DNA from: Roseateles sp. | GTDB taxonomy: Bacteria; Pseudomonadota; Gammaproteobacteria; Burkholderiales; Burkholderiaceae_C | Reading direction: 5' to 3' | Length of the DNA: 46,621 bases | Assembly: GCF_019237615.1 (NCBI RefSeq) | Contig: NZ_JAFAGT010000097.1 | Location: forward strand, 1 to 46,621 | In this document: one piece after another, positions 14,744 to 24,195 of the stretch | Numbering within the stretch: position 1 is the first letter of the stretch | Layout of the letters: each line of letters begins with the position of its first letter | Notes under the pieces: generated by a model | The model's database searches: none | The model's input: the letters and a program-made list of their open reading frames with translations, nothing else | Told to the model about the DNA's origin: nothing | Program-made: the position numbers and the translations under genes

Positions 14744-15231
14744 CCCTGCCCATCATCCTGAGCTTCGCCGCACTGCTGCTGCTTTGCACCCTGGCCCTGC
14801 TGCAGTCACGCTGGCCCGCCTGGCTGCGCGGCCTGCTGGTGGTGGCGGTGAGCGGCTTCTACTTTTACGCCGAGGTGGCCATCCACACGCTGTGGGGCTG
14901 GCCCAGCGGCGACCCGCTGCCCGAGCGCTTCGTGCTGCTGGCCGCCGTCATCGAGGAGCCCGGACCCAAGCGCGACGGCGCGCTCTACGTGTGGGTCAAC
15001 GCGGTGGAGGACGGCAAGCCCGCGGCCCAGCCGCGCGCCCACCAGCTGCCCTACAGCAAGGACCTGCACGGCCTGCTCAACGAGGGGCTGAAGAAGGTCC
15101 GCAACGGCATCAGCCAGCTTGGCACCGCCGAGGCCAAGCCGCGCAAGGGCTTGGCCTGGCTGCGCCCGGGCAGCGACGAGCAGCAGGTCAAGCTGCGCGA
15201 CATGCCGCTGCCGCAACTGCCGGAGAAGTGA
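14740..15231 (+). CDS. Uncharacterised inner-membrane protein
   Basis: A 163-residue protein whose ATG overlaps the previous stop (ATGA). Two hydrophobic helices occur near the N-terminus (about 3-20 and 27-47). A hydrophilic domain follows with PERFVLLAAVIEEPGPKRDGA and a Lys-rich end. I do not recognise a family. Its place directly behind the ExbB/ExbD-like pair suggests an accessory subunit of the same complex. Confidence 0.55.
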   Translation: MTLPIILSFAALLLLCTLALLQSRWPAWLRGLLVVAVSGFYFYAEVAIHTLWGWPSGDPLPERFVLLAAVIEEPGPKRDGALYVWVNAVEDGKPAAQPRAHQLPYSKDLHGLLNEGLKKVRNGISQLGTAEAKPRKGLAWLRPGSDEQQVKLRDMPLPQLPEK

Positions 15232-15233
15232 GC

Positions 15234-15950
15234 ATGCGCCTCTGCCTCCTGTCCGTCCTGATGGTGCCGATGCTGCTGTGCGGCTGCGGCCGCTCGCCGG
15301 GTGCCGGCAACGAAGCCTGGTTTCCGCTGGAGGCCGGGCATCGATGGACCTATGTGGTCACCACGCGCAACGGCGCCGACACCTCGGAGCGCGAGCGCCT
15401 GACGCTGAGCACGCTGGGCTCGGACACGCTGGTGCTGGACGACAAGCCAGCCTGGCAGCGCCGCAGCGACAGCGGCGCGAGCTACTGGCTGCGCGCTGAC
15501 GACACCGGCGTCTACCGTGTCGCCAGCAAGAGCGACATGCAGGTGGACCCGGTCGCCGATGCGCCGGGCCGTTACGTGCTGAAGGCGCCCTTCGTGGTGG
15601 GCACGCAATGGCAGGCGCCGACGACGGCCTATCTGCTGATGCGCACCCACGAGTACCCGCGGGAGATCAAGCACAGCCACCCCGCCATCCCCATGACCTA
15701 CCAGATCGAGGCGGTGAACGACGAGGTGCAGGTGGCGGCGGGCAGGTTCTCGCCATGTCTGCGCGTGCGCGGCAGTGCCAGCGTGCGGGTCTTCGTCGAT
15801 CCCATCAGCGGCTTCCGCGACCAGCCGCTGGCGACGCTGGAGTGGTACTGCCGCGGCGTGGGCCTCGTGAAGCTGGAGCGCAGCGAGCCGTCCAGCTCGC
15901 CCATGCTGGTGGGCGGCTCGCGCACGCTGGAGTTGGAGGCCTGGCAGTGA
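15234..15950 (+). CDS. Uncharacterised lipoprotein
   Basis: A 238-residue protein with a lipoprotein signal peptide (hydrophobic run ending LLCGCG, lipobox Cys at 17 or 19). The mature part begins with NEAWFPLEAGHRWTYVV, a motif seen in many secreted or lipoprotein beta-rich domains of unknown function. It starts 2 nt after the preceding stop and its own stop overlaps the histidine kinase GTG. It may be the envelope or sensory component of this operon. Function is not assignable. Confidence 0.6.
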   Translation: MRLCLLSVLMVPMLLCGCGRSPGAGNEAWFPLEAGHRWTYVVTTRNGADTSERERLTLSTLGSDTLVLDDKPAWQRRSDSGASYWLRADDTGVYRVASKSDMQVDPVADAPGRYVLKAPFVVGTQWQAPTTAYLLMRTHEYPREIKHSHPAIPMTYQIEAVNDEVQVAAGRFSPCLRVRGSASVRVFVDPISGFRDQPLATLEWYCRGVGLVKLERSEPSSSPMLVGGSRTLELEAWQ

Positions 15951-16807
15951 AGGCCTCCGTGCGCGGCGACCTGTTGTGGGTGGGCGCGGCTACGCTCGCC
16001 GCCTATGCGCTGGGCAGCGCCTGGCAGTGGCGCGAGGGTCTCAGCGGCCTGCTGGAGCACTACGAGCATTGGCAGGTTGACGAGTTGCCGCTGGCGATCA
16101 CGGTGATGGCGCTGGGCCTGGCATGGCAGGCCTGGCGCCGCCACCGCGAGGTCGCCCGGCTGCTGCGGCACAACCGCGAGCTGGCACGCCAGCTCCTCAA
16201 TGTGCAGGAGCGCGAACGCCAGGCGCTCGCGCGCGAGTTGCATGACGAGCTGGCCCAGCATTGCGCGGCGATCCGGCTCGAAGCCGCCGTGGCCGAGCGC
16301 TGTGCCGAGCTGGTCCAGGCCCAGGACGCCGCGCGCCGCGCCGCCGCCAGCGCGCACAGCCTGCAGGTCGGCGTGCAGCGCCTGCTGCGCCGGCTGCGCC
16401 CGGCCGACCTCGACGCGCTGGGCCTGTGCGCCGCGCTGCGCACCCTTTGCGCCCAGCGCCCCTGGCCAAGCTGCCGTTTCGCCACCGATGCGGACGAGCA
16501 TGGCAGCTTCGGCGAGGATGTGGACATGGCCCTCTACCGCGTCGCACAGGAGGCGCTGTCCAACGTGCTGCGCCATGCCCACGCGACGGCGGTGGACATG
16601 CGGCTGGACGCGGCGCCCGGCGGTGTGCGCCTGAGCGTGCGGGACGACGGCCTGGGCTTCGATGCCGACACGGTGACCGGCGGCCTTGGCCTGCTGGGCG
16701 CGCGCGAGCGCGCGGTGGTGCTGGGCGGCGAGCTGAGCGTGCACAGCGTGCCGGGCCAGGGCACGCGCGTCGAGCTGTGGCTGCCGCTGAACGGAGGCCC
16801 CGCGTGA
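15947..16807 (+). CDS. NarL-type sensor histidine kinase (HisKA_3)
   Basis: A 286-residue kinase starting at GTG 15947 (GTGA overlap). Two transmembrane helices (about 9-27 and 47-63) flank a short loop of some 20 residues, too small for a classical sensor domain. Signal input may therefore come from partner membrane proteins of the operon. The dimerisation helix has ERERQALARELHDELAQH with phospho-acceptor His99. The ATPase part has QEALSNVLRHAHA (N-box), DDGLGF (G1) and GLGLLGARERA (G2). It forms a pair with the response regulator that overlaps its stop. Analogous kinase/regulator pairs (ExaD/ExaE type) control PQQ-ethanol oxidation in Pseudomonas. Confidence 0.88.
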   Translation: MKASVRGDLLWVGAATLAAYALGSAWQWREGLSGLLEHYEHWQVDELPLAITVMALGLAWQAWRRHREVARLLRHNRELARQLLNVQERERQALARELHDELAQHCAAIRLEAAVAERCAELVQAQDAARRAAASAHSLQVGVQRLLRRLRPADLDALGLCAALRTLCAQRPWPSCRFATDADEHGSFGEDVDMALYRVAQEALSNVLRHAHATAVDMRLDAAPGGVRLSVRDDGLGFDADTVTGGLGLLGARERAVVLGGELSVHSVPGQGTRVELWLPLNGGPA

Positions 16808-17436
16808 CGCGGCTGCTGCTGGTGGACGACCACCCGGTCGTGCGCGCCGGCTACCAGCGCCTGCTGGAGTTGGGCGGCGCCTGGCGCGTCGTCGCGCAGG
16901 CCGGCTCGGTGGACGAGGCGCTGGATCTGCACCGCGATCACCAGCCCGAGCTGACCATCACGGACCTGGGTCTGCCCGGGCGCGGCGGCCTGGAGCTGCT
17001 GCGCCATCTGCTGGAGCGCGACGCCGGCGCGCGCGTGCTGGTGTTCAGCATGCACGAGGGCGAGGCCATGGTGAGGCGTGCGCTCGCGATGGGCGCGCGC
17101 GGCTATGTCAGCAAGAGCAGTGCGCCGCAGGAACTGCTGGACGCCGTGGCCCGCGTGATGGCGGGCCGGCGCCACCTGTGCGCCGGGCTGCCGGCGCATT
17201 GGCTGCAGGCCGCGCCGCGCGACCCGGACGGGCTGGACGCATTGAGCGATCGGGAGTTCGAGGTCTTCCGCCTGCTGGCCGAAGGGCGCACGCCGGCGGA
17301 CTGCGCCGGCACGCTGCACCTCAGCCCCAAGACCGTGTCCAACCTGCAGACGCAGATTCGCGACAAGCTGGGCCTGGCCAGCACCGCCGCGATGGCGCAC
17401 CTGGCGCTGCGCCGTGGTCTGATCGGCACCGCCTGA
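16804..17436 (+). CDS. LuxR/NarL-family response regulator
   Basis: A 210-residue regulator starting at GTG 16804, overlapping the kinase stop. The receiver domain has the acidic pair Asp8-Asp9, phospho-acceptor Asp54 (TITDLGLPG) and Lys104 (YVSKSS). The C-terminal HTH (about 146-190) has LSDREFEVFRLLAEGRT and LSPKTVSNLQTQIRDKL. It ends the pqqB operon and converges with the HiPIP gene, leaving only 15 nt between them. Its targets are unknown. It adds a second regulatory layer beside the sigma-54 activator. Confidence 0.9.
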   Translation: MTRLLLVDDHPVVRAGYQRLLELGGAWRVVAQAGSVDEALDLHRDHQPELTITDLGLPGRGGLELLRHLLERDAGARVLVFSMHEGEAMVRRALAMGARGYVSKSSAPQELLDAVARVMAGRRHLCAGLPAHWLQAAPRDPDGLDALSDREFEVFRLLAEGRTPADCAGTLHLSPKTVSNLQTQIRDKLGLASTAAMAHLALRRGLIGTA

Positions 17437-17451
17437 GCGGCGGCGCCCGGG

Positions 17452-17757
17452 TCAGCCAGGGATCTTGGCCCAGGCCACGCACCAGCCGTTCTTGGCGACC
17501 TGGGCCTTGCGGCCGAACATCGCGCAGCCGCTCCATGGGTCGGTGGGCTTGGCCTGCCAGAACTGGCAGTTGGCGCAGTGCTGGTCGGCCTGGTGCCTGG
17601 GGAACTTGGCGGCGTCGACCTTGGTGGTGTCGTGCTTGTAGCCCAGTGCGACGGCGGTCTCGCTGGATTCGTCGACGGGGGTGGCCTGGACCAGCGTCGG
17701 GCAGGCCAGGCAGGCGGTGGTCGCCTGGAGCATGAAGATGCGGCGGGTGGGATGCAT
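17452..17757 (-). CDS. High-potential iron-sulphur protein (HiPIP)
   Basis: A 101-residue periplasmic protein with a twin-arginine style leader (PTRRIFMLQ), expected because HiPIP is exported folded with its 4Fe-4S cluster. The four cluster ligands are Cys61, Cys64, Cys78 and Cys93, in the usual C-x2-C ... C ... GWC-x2-W arrangement with the conserved MFGR-x3-VAKNGWC segment. It lies 75 nt downstream of the quinoprotein dehydrogenase on the same strand, but a strong terminator hairpin stands between them. It probably carries electrons to a terminal oxidase or photosynthetic-type acceptor, perhaps in alcohol oxidation. Confidence 0.88.
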   Translation of the reverse strand: MHPTRRIFMLQATTACLACPTLVQATPVDESSETAVALGYKHDTTKVDAAKFPRHQADQHCANCQFWQAKPTDPWSGCAMFGRKAQVAKNGWCVAWAKIPG

Positions 17758-17770
17758 GGGAACCTCGGAA

Positions 17771-17808
17771 TAAAACGCGGCGCCGGCCGGCCTGCGCGGG
17801 CCGGCGCC
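17771..17808 (-). terminator. Rho-independent terminator after the quinoprotein dehydrogenase gene
   Basis: A perfect 10-bp stem (GGCGCCGGCC with GGCCGGCGCC, 17779-17788 and 17799-17808) and 10-nt loop is followed on the minus strand by GCGTTTTATT. It should stop most dehydrogenase transcripts before the HiPIP gene, leaving partial readthrough. Confidence 0.75.
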
Positions 17809-17832
17809 TTCACAGCAGCGGGAGGGACCGGC

Positions 17833-19575
17833 TTACTTGGCGAGCTTGAAGACCCAGACCATGCCGCCCTGCTCCAGGTAGTTCACCTTCTTGGCCACGT
17901 CGCCGCCCCACAGCGGCACGGCGCCACCCCAGCCGGAGACCACGCCGATGTACTGCTCGCCGTTCTGCATCCATGACACCGGGGGCGCGACGACGCCCGA
18001 GCCGGTCTGGAACTGCCAGACGACCTTGCCGGTCTTGGCGTCCGCGGCCTTGAGCCAGCCCTCGGGCGTGCCCCAGAACACGAGGTTGCCGGCGGTGGTC
18101 AGCACGCCGCCCCACAGCGGTGCGCCGTTCTTCACCTCCCAGACGATCTTGCCGGTCTTGGGATCGATGGCGCGCAGCGCGCCGATGTAGTCCTCGTTCA
18201 GCGTCTTGATCGTGAAGCCGGCGCCGAGATACGCCGCGCCTTTCTTGTAGGCGATGGGCTCGTTCCAGATCTCCATCCCCCATTCGTTGGCGGGCACGTA
18301 GAACAGCTTGGTGTCGGGGCTGTAGGCCATGGGCATCTGGTTCTTGCCGCCCAGGAAGGAGGGTGCGGAGAACACCGAGTTGCCCTTCTTGCCGTCGGCG
18401 CCGGCGGTGGGGTCGCCGGGGCGGTTCTCGGGCACAAAGTTGGGCCGGCCGGTCTTCAGGTCTATGCCGGAGGCCCAGGTGATCTTCTTGACGAAGGGGA
18501 AGGCGTTGGCAAGCTGGCCGTTGTTCGCGTCCAGCACGTAGAAGTAGCCGTTGCGATCGGCTTTGGCGCCCATGCGCTTGCCGTCCATGTCGAAGGTGAT
18601 GAACTCGTTGACGCCGTCGAAGTCCCAGCCGTCGTTGGGCGTGCCCTGGTAGTGCCACTTGATCTGGCCGGTCTTCACGTCGATGGCGACGGTGGCGCAG
18701 GAGAACAGGTTGTCGCCCTGGCGCAGGTGGCTGTTCCAGGGCGCGGGGTTGCCGGTGCCGAAGTAGGCCAGGCCGGTCCTGGCGTCGTAGCTGCCGCCCA
18801 GCCAGGTGGCAGCGCCGCCGGTCTTCCACAGGTCGCCCGGCCAGCTCTTGCCCAGCGTGCCGGAGACACCGTTCTCGGTCTTCTTGCCGTTCTTGTCCCA
18901 GATGTAGCCCATGTGGCCTTCCACCGTGGGGCGCATCCAGACCATCTTGCCGGTCTTGGGGTCGCGCGCCTCGACGCGACCCACCACGCCGAACTCGCCG
19001 CCGGACACGCCCGTCAGCAGCAGGCCGCCCGCGATGATGGGCGCGGCCGTGGCCGAGTAGCCGGCCGCGTAGTCGTCGATCTTCTCCTTCCAGACCACAT
19101 CGCCTGTGTTCTGGTCCAGGGCCACCAGTTGTGCGTCCAGCGTCGCGAAGATGACGAGGTTGTCGTACAGCGCCGCGCCGCGGTTGACGACGTCGCAGCA
19201 GGGCATGATGCCCTCGGGCAGGCGGTGCTCGTACTTCCAGAGCTTGGCGCCGGTGGCGGCGTCGAGCGCGAAGATGCGCGAGTACGACGCGGTCACGAAC
19301 ATCTTGCCGTTGTGGATGACCGGCTGCGACTCCTGGCCGCGCTGCTTCTCTCCGCCGAAGGAGAAAGCCCAGGCCGGCACCAGCCGGGCGGCGTTGCCGG
19401 TGTTGACCTGCTTGAGCGGCGAGTGGCGCTGGCCCTCGGTGCCCAGGCCCCAGGACAGGACCTCCTGGCCGGACTTGGCCGAGGCCTGGATCATCTGTTC
19501 GGTCACGGCGGCCGGCGCGCTGCCGGCGGCCAGCAGGGCCAGGGACAACAGGGCGGCGAGGGGTTTGAGTTGCAT
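17833..19575 (-). CDS. PQQ-dependent alcohol dehydrogenase, lanthanide-type active site
   Basis: A 580-residue quinoprotein of the methanol/ethanol family. A signal peptide is cut near APA-AV (about 22), and the rest is an eight-bladed propeller with tryptophan-docking repeats. Visible active-site residues are the vicinal disulphide Cys126-Cys127 (MPCCD), Glu194 (GGEFG), Asn276 (GTGNPAPWN) and catalytic Asp318 in [11 protein letters not shown]. Asp320, two residues on, is the hallmark of lanthanide-dependent enzymes (XoxF, ExaF/PedH); calcium enzymes have a neutral residue there. No fused cytochrome domain is present, so it should pass electrons to the separate cytochrome c-550. Start 19575 has GGAGA upstream and lies about 56 nt behind a sigma-54 start site. 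The alcohol specificity is not readable. Confidence 0.92.
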   Translation of the reverse strand: MQLKPLAALLSLALLAAGSAPAAVTEQMIQASAKSGQEVLSWGLGTEGQRHSPLKQVNTGNAARLVPAWAFSFGGEKQRGQESQPVIHNGKMFVTASYSRIFALDAATGAKLWKYEHRLPEGIMPCCDVVNRGAALYDNLVIFATLDAQLVALDQNTGDVVWKEKIDDYAAGYSATAAPIIAGGLLLTGVSGGEFGVVGRVEARDPKTGKMVWMRPTVEGHMGYIWDKNGKKTENGVSGTLGKSWPGDLWKTGGAATWLGGSYDARTGLAYFGTGNPAPWNSHLRQGDNLFSCATVAIDVKTGQIKWHYQGTPNDGWDFDGVNEFITFDMDGKRMGAKADRNGYFYVLDANNGQLANAFPFVKKITWASGIDLKTGRPNFVPENRPGDPTAGADGKKGNSVFSAPSFLGGKNQMPMAYSPDTKLFYVPANEWGMEIWNEPIAYKKGAAYLGAGFTIKTLNEDYIGALRAIDPKTGKIVWEVKNGAPLWGGVLTTAGNLVFWGTPEGWLKAADAKTGKVVWQFQTGSGVVAPPVSWMQNGEQYIGVVSGWGGAVPLWGGDVAKKVNYLEQGGMVWVFKLAK

Positions 19576-19642
19576 GGTTCTGTCTCCGGTGTTGATGGGG
19601 CTCCGCGGCCGTGCAGAGGCGGCGCGGATGAGCGGCAGCGGC

Positions 19643-19658
19643 GCAAGCTCCATGCCAG
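19643..19658 (-). promoter_or_regulatory. Sigma-54 (-24/-12) promoter of the quinoprotein dehydrogenase gene
   Basis: The minus strand reads CTGGCATGGAGCTTGC with GG-N10-GC spacing. It is nearly identical to the cytochrome c-550 promoter (CTGGCATGTGGCTTGC). Transcription should start near 19631. Confidence 0.85.
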
Positions 19659-19666
19659 TCGAAATC

Positions 19667-19691
19667 GCCGCGGGATGGAGCACTCCGCGGC
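19667..19691. promoter_or_regulatory. Inverted repeat between the two divergent sigma-54 promoters, possible activator site
   Basis: GCCGCGG and CCGCGGC are perfect 7-bp arms around an 11-nt spacer. They lie between the divergent dehydrogenase and aldehyde dehydrogenase promoters, where one enhancer site could serve both. The same motif was not found before the other promoters, so the role is a guess. Confidence 0.25.
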
Positions 19692-19798
19692 GCCGGGCGG
19701 CCCGGCGGGCTGTGGCAGGGCGGCCGGGCTGCTCCAGGCTGCAACAGTCGGCCCGTGCTTTCCCGTAAGCGCGGGCCTTGCAGCCGGGCCCGGCGGCG

Positions 19799-19814
19799 CT
19801 GGCACGGGTTCTGC
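19799..19814 (+). promoter_or_regulatory. Sigma-54 (-24/-12) promoter of the aldehyde dehydrogenase gene
   Basis: The site reads CTGGCACGGGTTCTGC: a perfect TGGCACG -24 half and GG-N10-GC spacing. The predicted start is near 19826, about 30 nt before the ATG at 19856. Confidence 0.82.
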
Positions 19815-19855
19815 GTTGTCCAGCGAGCCCCAACCCATCCGCACAGGAGACAGCC

Positions 19856-21379
<1,524 letters not shown>

Positions 21380-21386
21380 CGCGGGC

Positions 21387-21406
21387 GGGGCGGCCCCGGC
21401 CGCCCC
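21387..21406 (+). terminator. GC-rich hairpin between aldehyde dehydrogenase and DUF779 genes
   Basis: GGGGCGGC and GCCGCCCC form a perfect 8-bp stem with a 4-nt loop, 8 nt after the dehydrogenase stop and 11 nt before the next ATG, followed by CTTC. It may reduce readthrough into the DUF779 gene. Confidence 0.45.
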
Positions 21407-21416
21407 CTTCATCGCC

Positions 21417-21806
21417 ATGAGCGACCGCATTCCCCGCGTACGGGCCAGCGAGGCGGCACAGGCGCTGATCGCAGAACTGCAGCGCGAGCATGGCGAGCTG
21501 CTGTTCTATCAGTCGCACGGCTGCTGCGCCGGCAGCGCGCCCATGTGTTTCGCCGCGCACGAGCTCAGGCTCAACGCCGACGATCGCCTGCTGGGCAGCG
21601 TGGACGGCGTGCCGGTCTACGCCAGCGAGGCCCAGTGCGACTACCTGGCCGGCCTGCAGATGACCCTGGACGTGGCGCCCGGCAACAGCGGCAGCTTCGG
21701 CCTGGAGGATGGCTCGGGGCAGCACTTCGTCGCCCACCTCCGGCTCTGGACCGACGCGGAGGTGGCGCGACTGGCGCCCATCACGCCTGCTCAGGGCTTG
21801 GCGTAG
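21417..21806 (+). CDS. DUF779 family protein
   Basis: A 129-residue protein with the DUF779 hallmarks: FYQSHGCCAGSAPMCF (a Cys-Cys pair and a further Cys that could bind metal) and an acidic C-terminal half. The family is regularly encoded right behind acetaldehyde dehydrogenases of the ExaC/AcoD type, as here (37-nt gap), but its function is unknown. The last 16 nt overlap the convergent GH10-like gene. Confidence 0.8.
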   Translation: MSDRIPRVRASEAAQALIAELQREHGELLFYQSHGCCAGSAPMCFAAHELRLNADDRLLGSVDGVPVYASEAQCDYLAGLQMTLDVAPGNSGSFGLEDGSGQHFVAHLRLWTDAEVARLAPITPAQGLA

Positions 21807-23059
21807 GGGCCGCTGCGCAGTGCGTCGGCGATGCCCTTGCGGTTCTGCGCCAGCGCGGCCATGCTGAAGTGGACATGGCCGCTGCCCGGCGAGACGCTCC
21901 GGATGATGTCGATCTGGGCCAGCACCTCGTCGGGCTGCCAGCTCTTGTCGGTGTCGTTGATGCGGCTGGTGAACAGGCCCGGGTGGATGGGCCGGCCCAG
22001 CGGGTTCTGCGCGCGCCAGGCTTGCAGCAGCGGCTCGAAGGCCTGGGCCGTCTGCGCGCGCGGCCAGTAGAGCTGGGGCGCGAGATAGTCCATCCAGCCC
22101 TCGCGCAGCCACAGCTCCACGTCGGCGTAGAGCTTGTCGTACTGGCTGAAGCCGCTGATGCCCGGCGGGCGTGCGGCGGGCTTGGGCATGCCGAAGGGGC
22201 TGACGCCCACGCGCGTGCCGGGGCGCACCTCATGGGCCAGCGCGTACAGGCGCTGCACCAGCGTGTTGACGTTGTAGCGTCGCCAGTCGTGGCGGCTGAG
22301 CGAGCCGCCCTTGGCCAGGTACTTCTGCCAGCTGGGCTCGTCGGGGAAGTCGATCTCCTGCTTGGTGGCCGGGTCCTGGATGGGGTAGGGGTAGAAGTAG
22401 TCGTCGATGTGCACGCCGTCGACGGCGTAGCGGCTCAGCAGGTCACGGACGACGGCCAGCGTGTGCTCGGCGGCCTGCGGCTCGCCCGGGTCCATCCACA
22501 GCTGGTCGCCGTAGCGCTTCACCCAGTCGGGGTGGGTGCGGCTGACGTGGCTGTCCGCCACCGCCGACTTGGCGGAGCTGTGACGCGAGCGGTAGGGGTT
22601 GAACCAGGCGTGCAGTTCCAGGCCGCGCGCGCGGCACTCCTTCAGCCAGACGGCCAGCGGGTCGTAGCCGGGGTGTTGGCCCTGGGTGCCGGTCAGGTAC
22701 TCGCTCCACGGCTCCAGCTTGGACTCGTACAGCGCGTCGTTGCTGGTGCGCACCTGCAGGATCAGTGCGTTCAGGCCGACGCCGACGGCGGTGTCGCACA
22801 GCGCGCGGATCTCTGCCTGCTGTGCCTCGGCGCTGAGGCCGGGCTTGCTGGGCCAGTCGATGTTGGCGACCGTGGCGATCCATGCGGCCCGCCATTCGCG
22901 TGGCGGCGGCGGGGGCAGGGGGCCGGCTTCCGCTGTCGCGGGTGCGGGCGGCGCGGCGGCGAGCGCGGCTTCGCCGGGCTGCACGGTCGGCACCGGGGGG
23001 GTCGCGCAGGCGGCGAGCAGGGGGGCGGAGGCGAGGCTGAGGAGGTGTCGGCGTTTCAT
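21791..23059 (-). CDS. GH10-like (GHL10/DUF187) lipoprotein glycosidase
   Basis: A 422-residue lipoprotein: KRRHLLSLASAPLLAAC gives the lipobox Cys (about 18). A Pro/Ala-rich linker and then a TIM-barrel of the glycosyl-hydrolase-like GHL10 family follow. Family segments are EWRAAWIATVANIDWPSKPG, GLNALILQVR, LHAWFNPYR, YAVDGVHIDDYFYPYP and VGVSPFGMPK. It is the last gene of the murQ operon, 2 nt from the membrane acyltransferase gene. A role in releasing muropeptide or other amino-sugar fragments in the periplasm is likely, though the substrate is unproven. Confidence 0.82.
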   Translation of the reverse strand: MKRRHLLSLASAPLLAACATPPVPTVQPGEAALAAAPPAPATAEAGPLPPPPPREWRAAWIATVANIDWPSKPGLSAEAQQAEIRALCDTAVGVGLNALILQVRTSNDALYESKLEPWSEYLTGTQGQHPGYDPLAVWLKECRARGLELHAWFNPYRSRHSSAKSAVADSHVSRTHPDWVKRYGDQLWMDPGEPQAAEHTLAVVRDLLSRYAVDGVHIDDYFYPYPIQDPATKQEIDFPDEPSWQKYLAKGGSLSRHDWRRYNVNTLVQRLYALAHEVRPGTRVGVSPFGMPKPAARPPGISGFSQYDKLYADVELWLREGWMDYLAPQLYWPRAQTAQAFEPLLQAWRAQNPLGRPIHPGLFTSRINDTDKSWQPDEVLAQIDIIRSVSPGSGHVHFSMAALAQNRKGIADALRSGPYAKP

Positions 23060-23061
23060 TG

Positions 23062-24195
23062 TCAGACTTTCACGAACCAGTGCTTGCGGTACATGAGCCA
23101 GGCGATGGCGTACATGACGAGCAAGAAGAGCAGGGCGTGCAGCAGCGAGGCGTTGACGGGCGCAAGTCCCGAGTCGCGCAGCGGCGCGTACAGCACGCGG
23201 CCCAGCGTGCGCCCGTCGGCGAACTTGACCGTGTACATCATCTTGGCCAGCAGCCCCGACAGCGCGAACAGGAACAACGCGTTCATGCCGAACACGACCA
23301 GCGGGTGCAGCAGGCGGGCCCAGCGCGCGCGGGCCAGCGGCTGGGGCATGGCGTCCAGCAGCCAGTAGAAGGCGGCGAAGACGATGCAGGCCCAGCCCGC
23401 CATCGTGAAGACATAGGACGGCGTCCACAGCGACTTGTTGATGGGCATCAGCCAGGCGTCCAGCACCTGGCCCAGCCACAGCGACGCCAGGCCGGCCAGT
23501 ACCCAGGTCATGGTCTTCTCGGCGGGCTGGCGGTTCGACGCGAGCACATAGCCGGCCAGCACGCCCAGCAGCTGCGAGGCCACCGCCGGCAGCGTGGACA
23601 GCAGGCCCTCCGGATCCCAGGTCTTGGCCTGGCGCCACAGGTGGCCGTCCAGCAGCAGGCGGTCGAGCCAGGCGCCGACGTCCTTGCCGGGCTCCAGCAG
23701 GCCGACATGGACGACGCCCTCGGCGTCCGGCACCGGCACGCAGAGCTGGATCAGCGCATAGACCGTCATCAGCCCCAGCGCCCACAGCGCCACGCCGCGC
23801 CGGCCGCACCAGATCACGATGGGCGCGGCCAGCAGCGTGCACAGGCCCAGGCGCTGCAGCACGCCGGGCAGGCGCACGGTCTCGAAGTTGAAGCCGGGGA
23901 TGAGGTTGAGCAGCAGCCCGATGCCGATGATGACGAGGGCACGGCGCGCGGTATTGAGCAGCAGCGCCGTCTTGTCGGTGCCGGCCTGGGCACGGCGCGC
24001 AAGGCTGATCGTCATCGCCATGCCGCTGATGAAGACGAAGAAGGGGAAGACCCAGTCCGTGAACGTCCAGCCGTGCCACCTGGCATGCAGCAGCGGCGCA
24101 TAGACGTTGCCCCAGTCGCCCGGGTTGTTGACGAGCAGCATGGCCGCGATGGCGAAGCCGCGGAAGGCGTCCAGGGACAGCAGCCGGTCCTTCAT
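23062..24195 (-). CDS. NagX-like (DUF5009/HGSNAT-type) membrane acyltransferase
   Basis: A 377-residue protein with about ten transmembrane helices. The opening RLLSLDAFRGFAIAAMLLVN is the signature of the heparan-alpha-glucosaminide N-acetyltransferase/NagX family, and FPFFVFISGMAMTISLARR follows. The start overlaps the stop of the transporter gene (ATGA). Relatives acetylate glucosamine-type sugars across the membrane using acetyl-CoA. Next to murQ this points to modification of amino sugars during cell-wall salvage, but direct evidence is lacking. Confidence 0.8.
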   Translation of the reverse strand: MKDRLLSLDAFRGFAIAAMLLVNNPGDWGNVYAPLLHARWHGWTFTDWVFPFFVFISGMAMTISLARRAQAGTDKTALLLNTARRALVIIGIGLLLNLIPGFNFETVRLPGVLQRLGLCTLLAAPIVIWCGRRGVALWALGLMTVYALIQLCVPVPDAEGVVHVGLLEPGKDVGAWLDRLLLDGHLWRQAKTWDPEGLLSTLPAVASQLLGVLAGYVLASNRQPAEKTMTWVLAGLASLWLGQVLDAWLMPINKSLWTPSYVFTMAGWACIVFAAFYWLLDAMPQPLARARWARLLHPLVVFGMNALFLFALSGLLAKMMYTVKFADGRTLGRVLYAPLRDSGLAPVNASLLHALLFLLVMYAIAWLMYRKHWFVKV

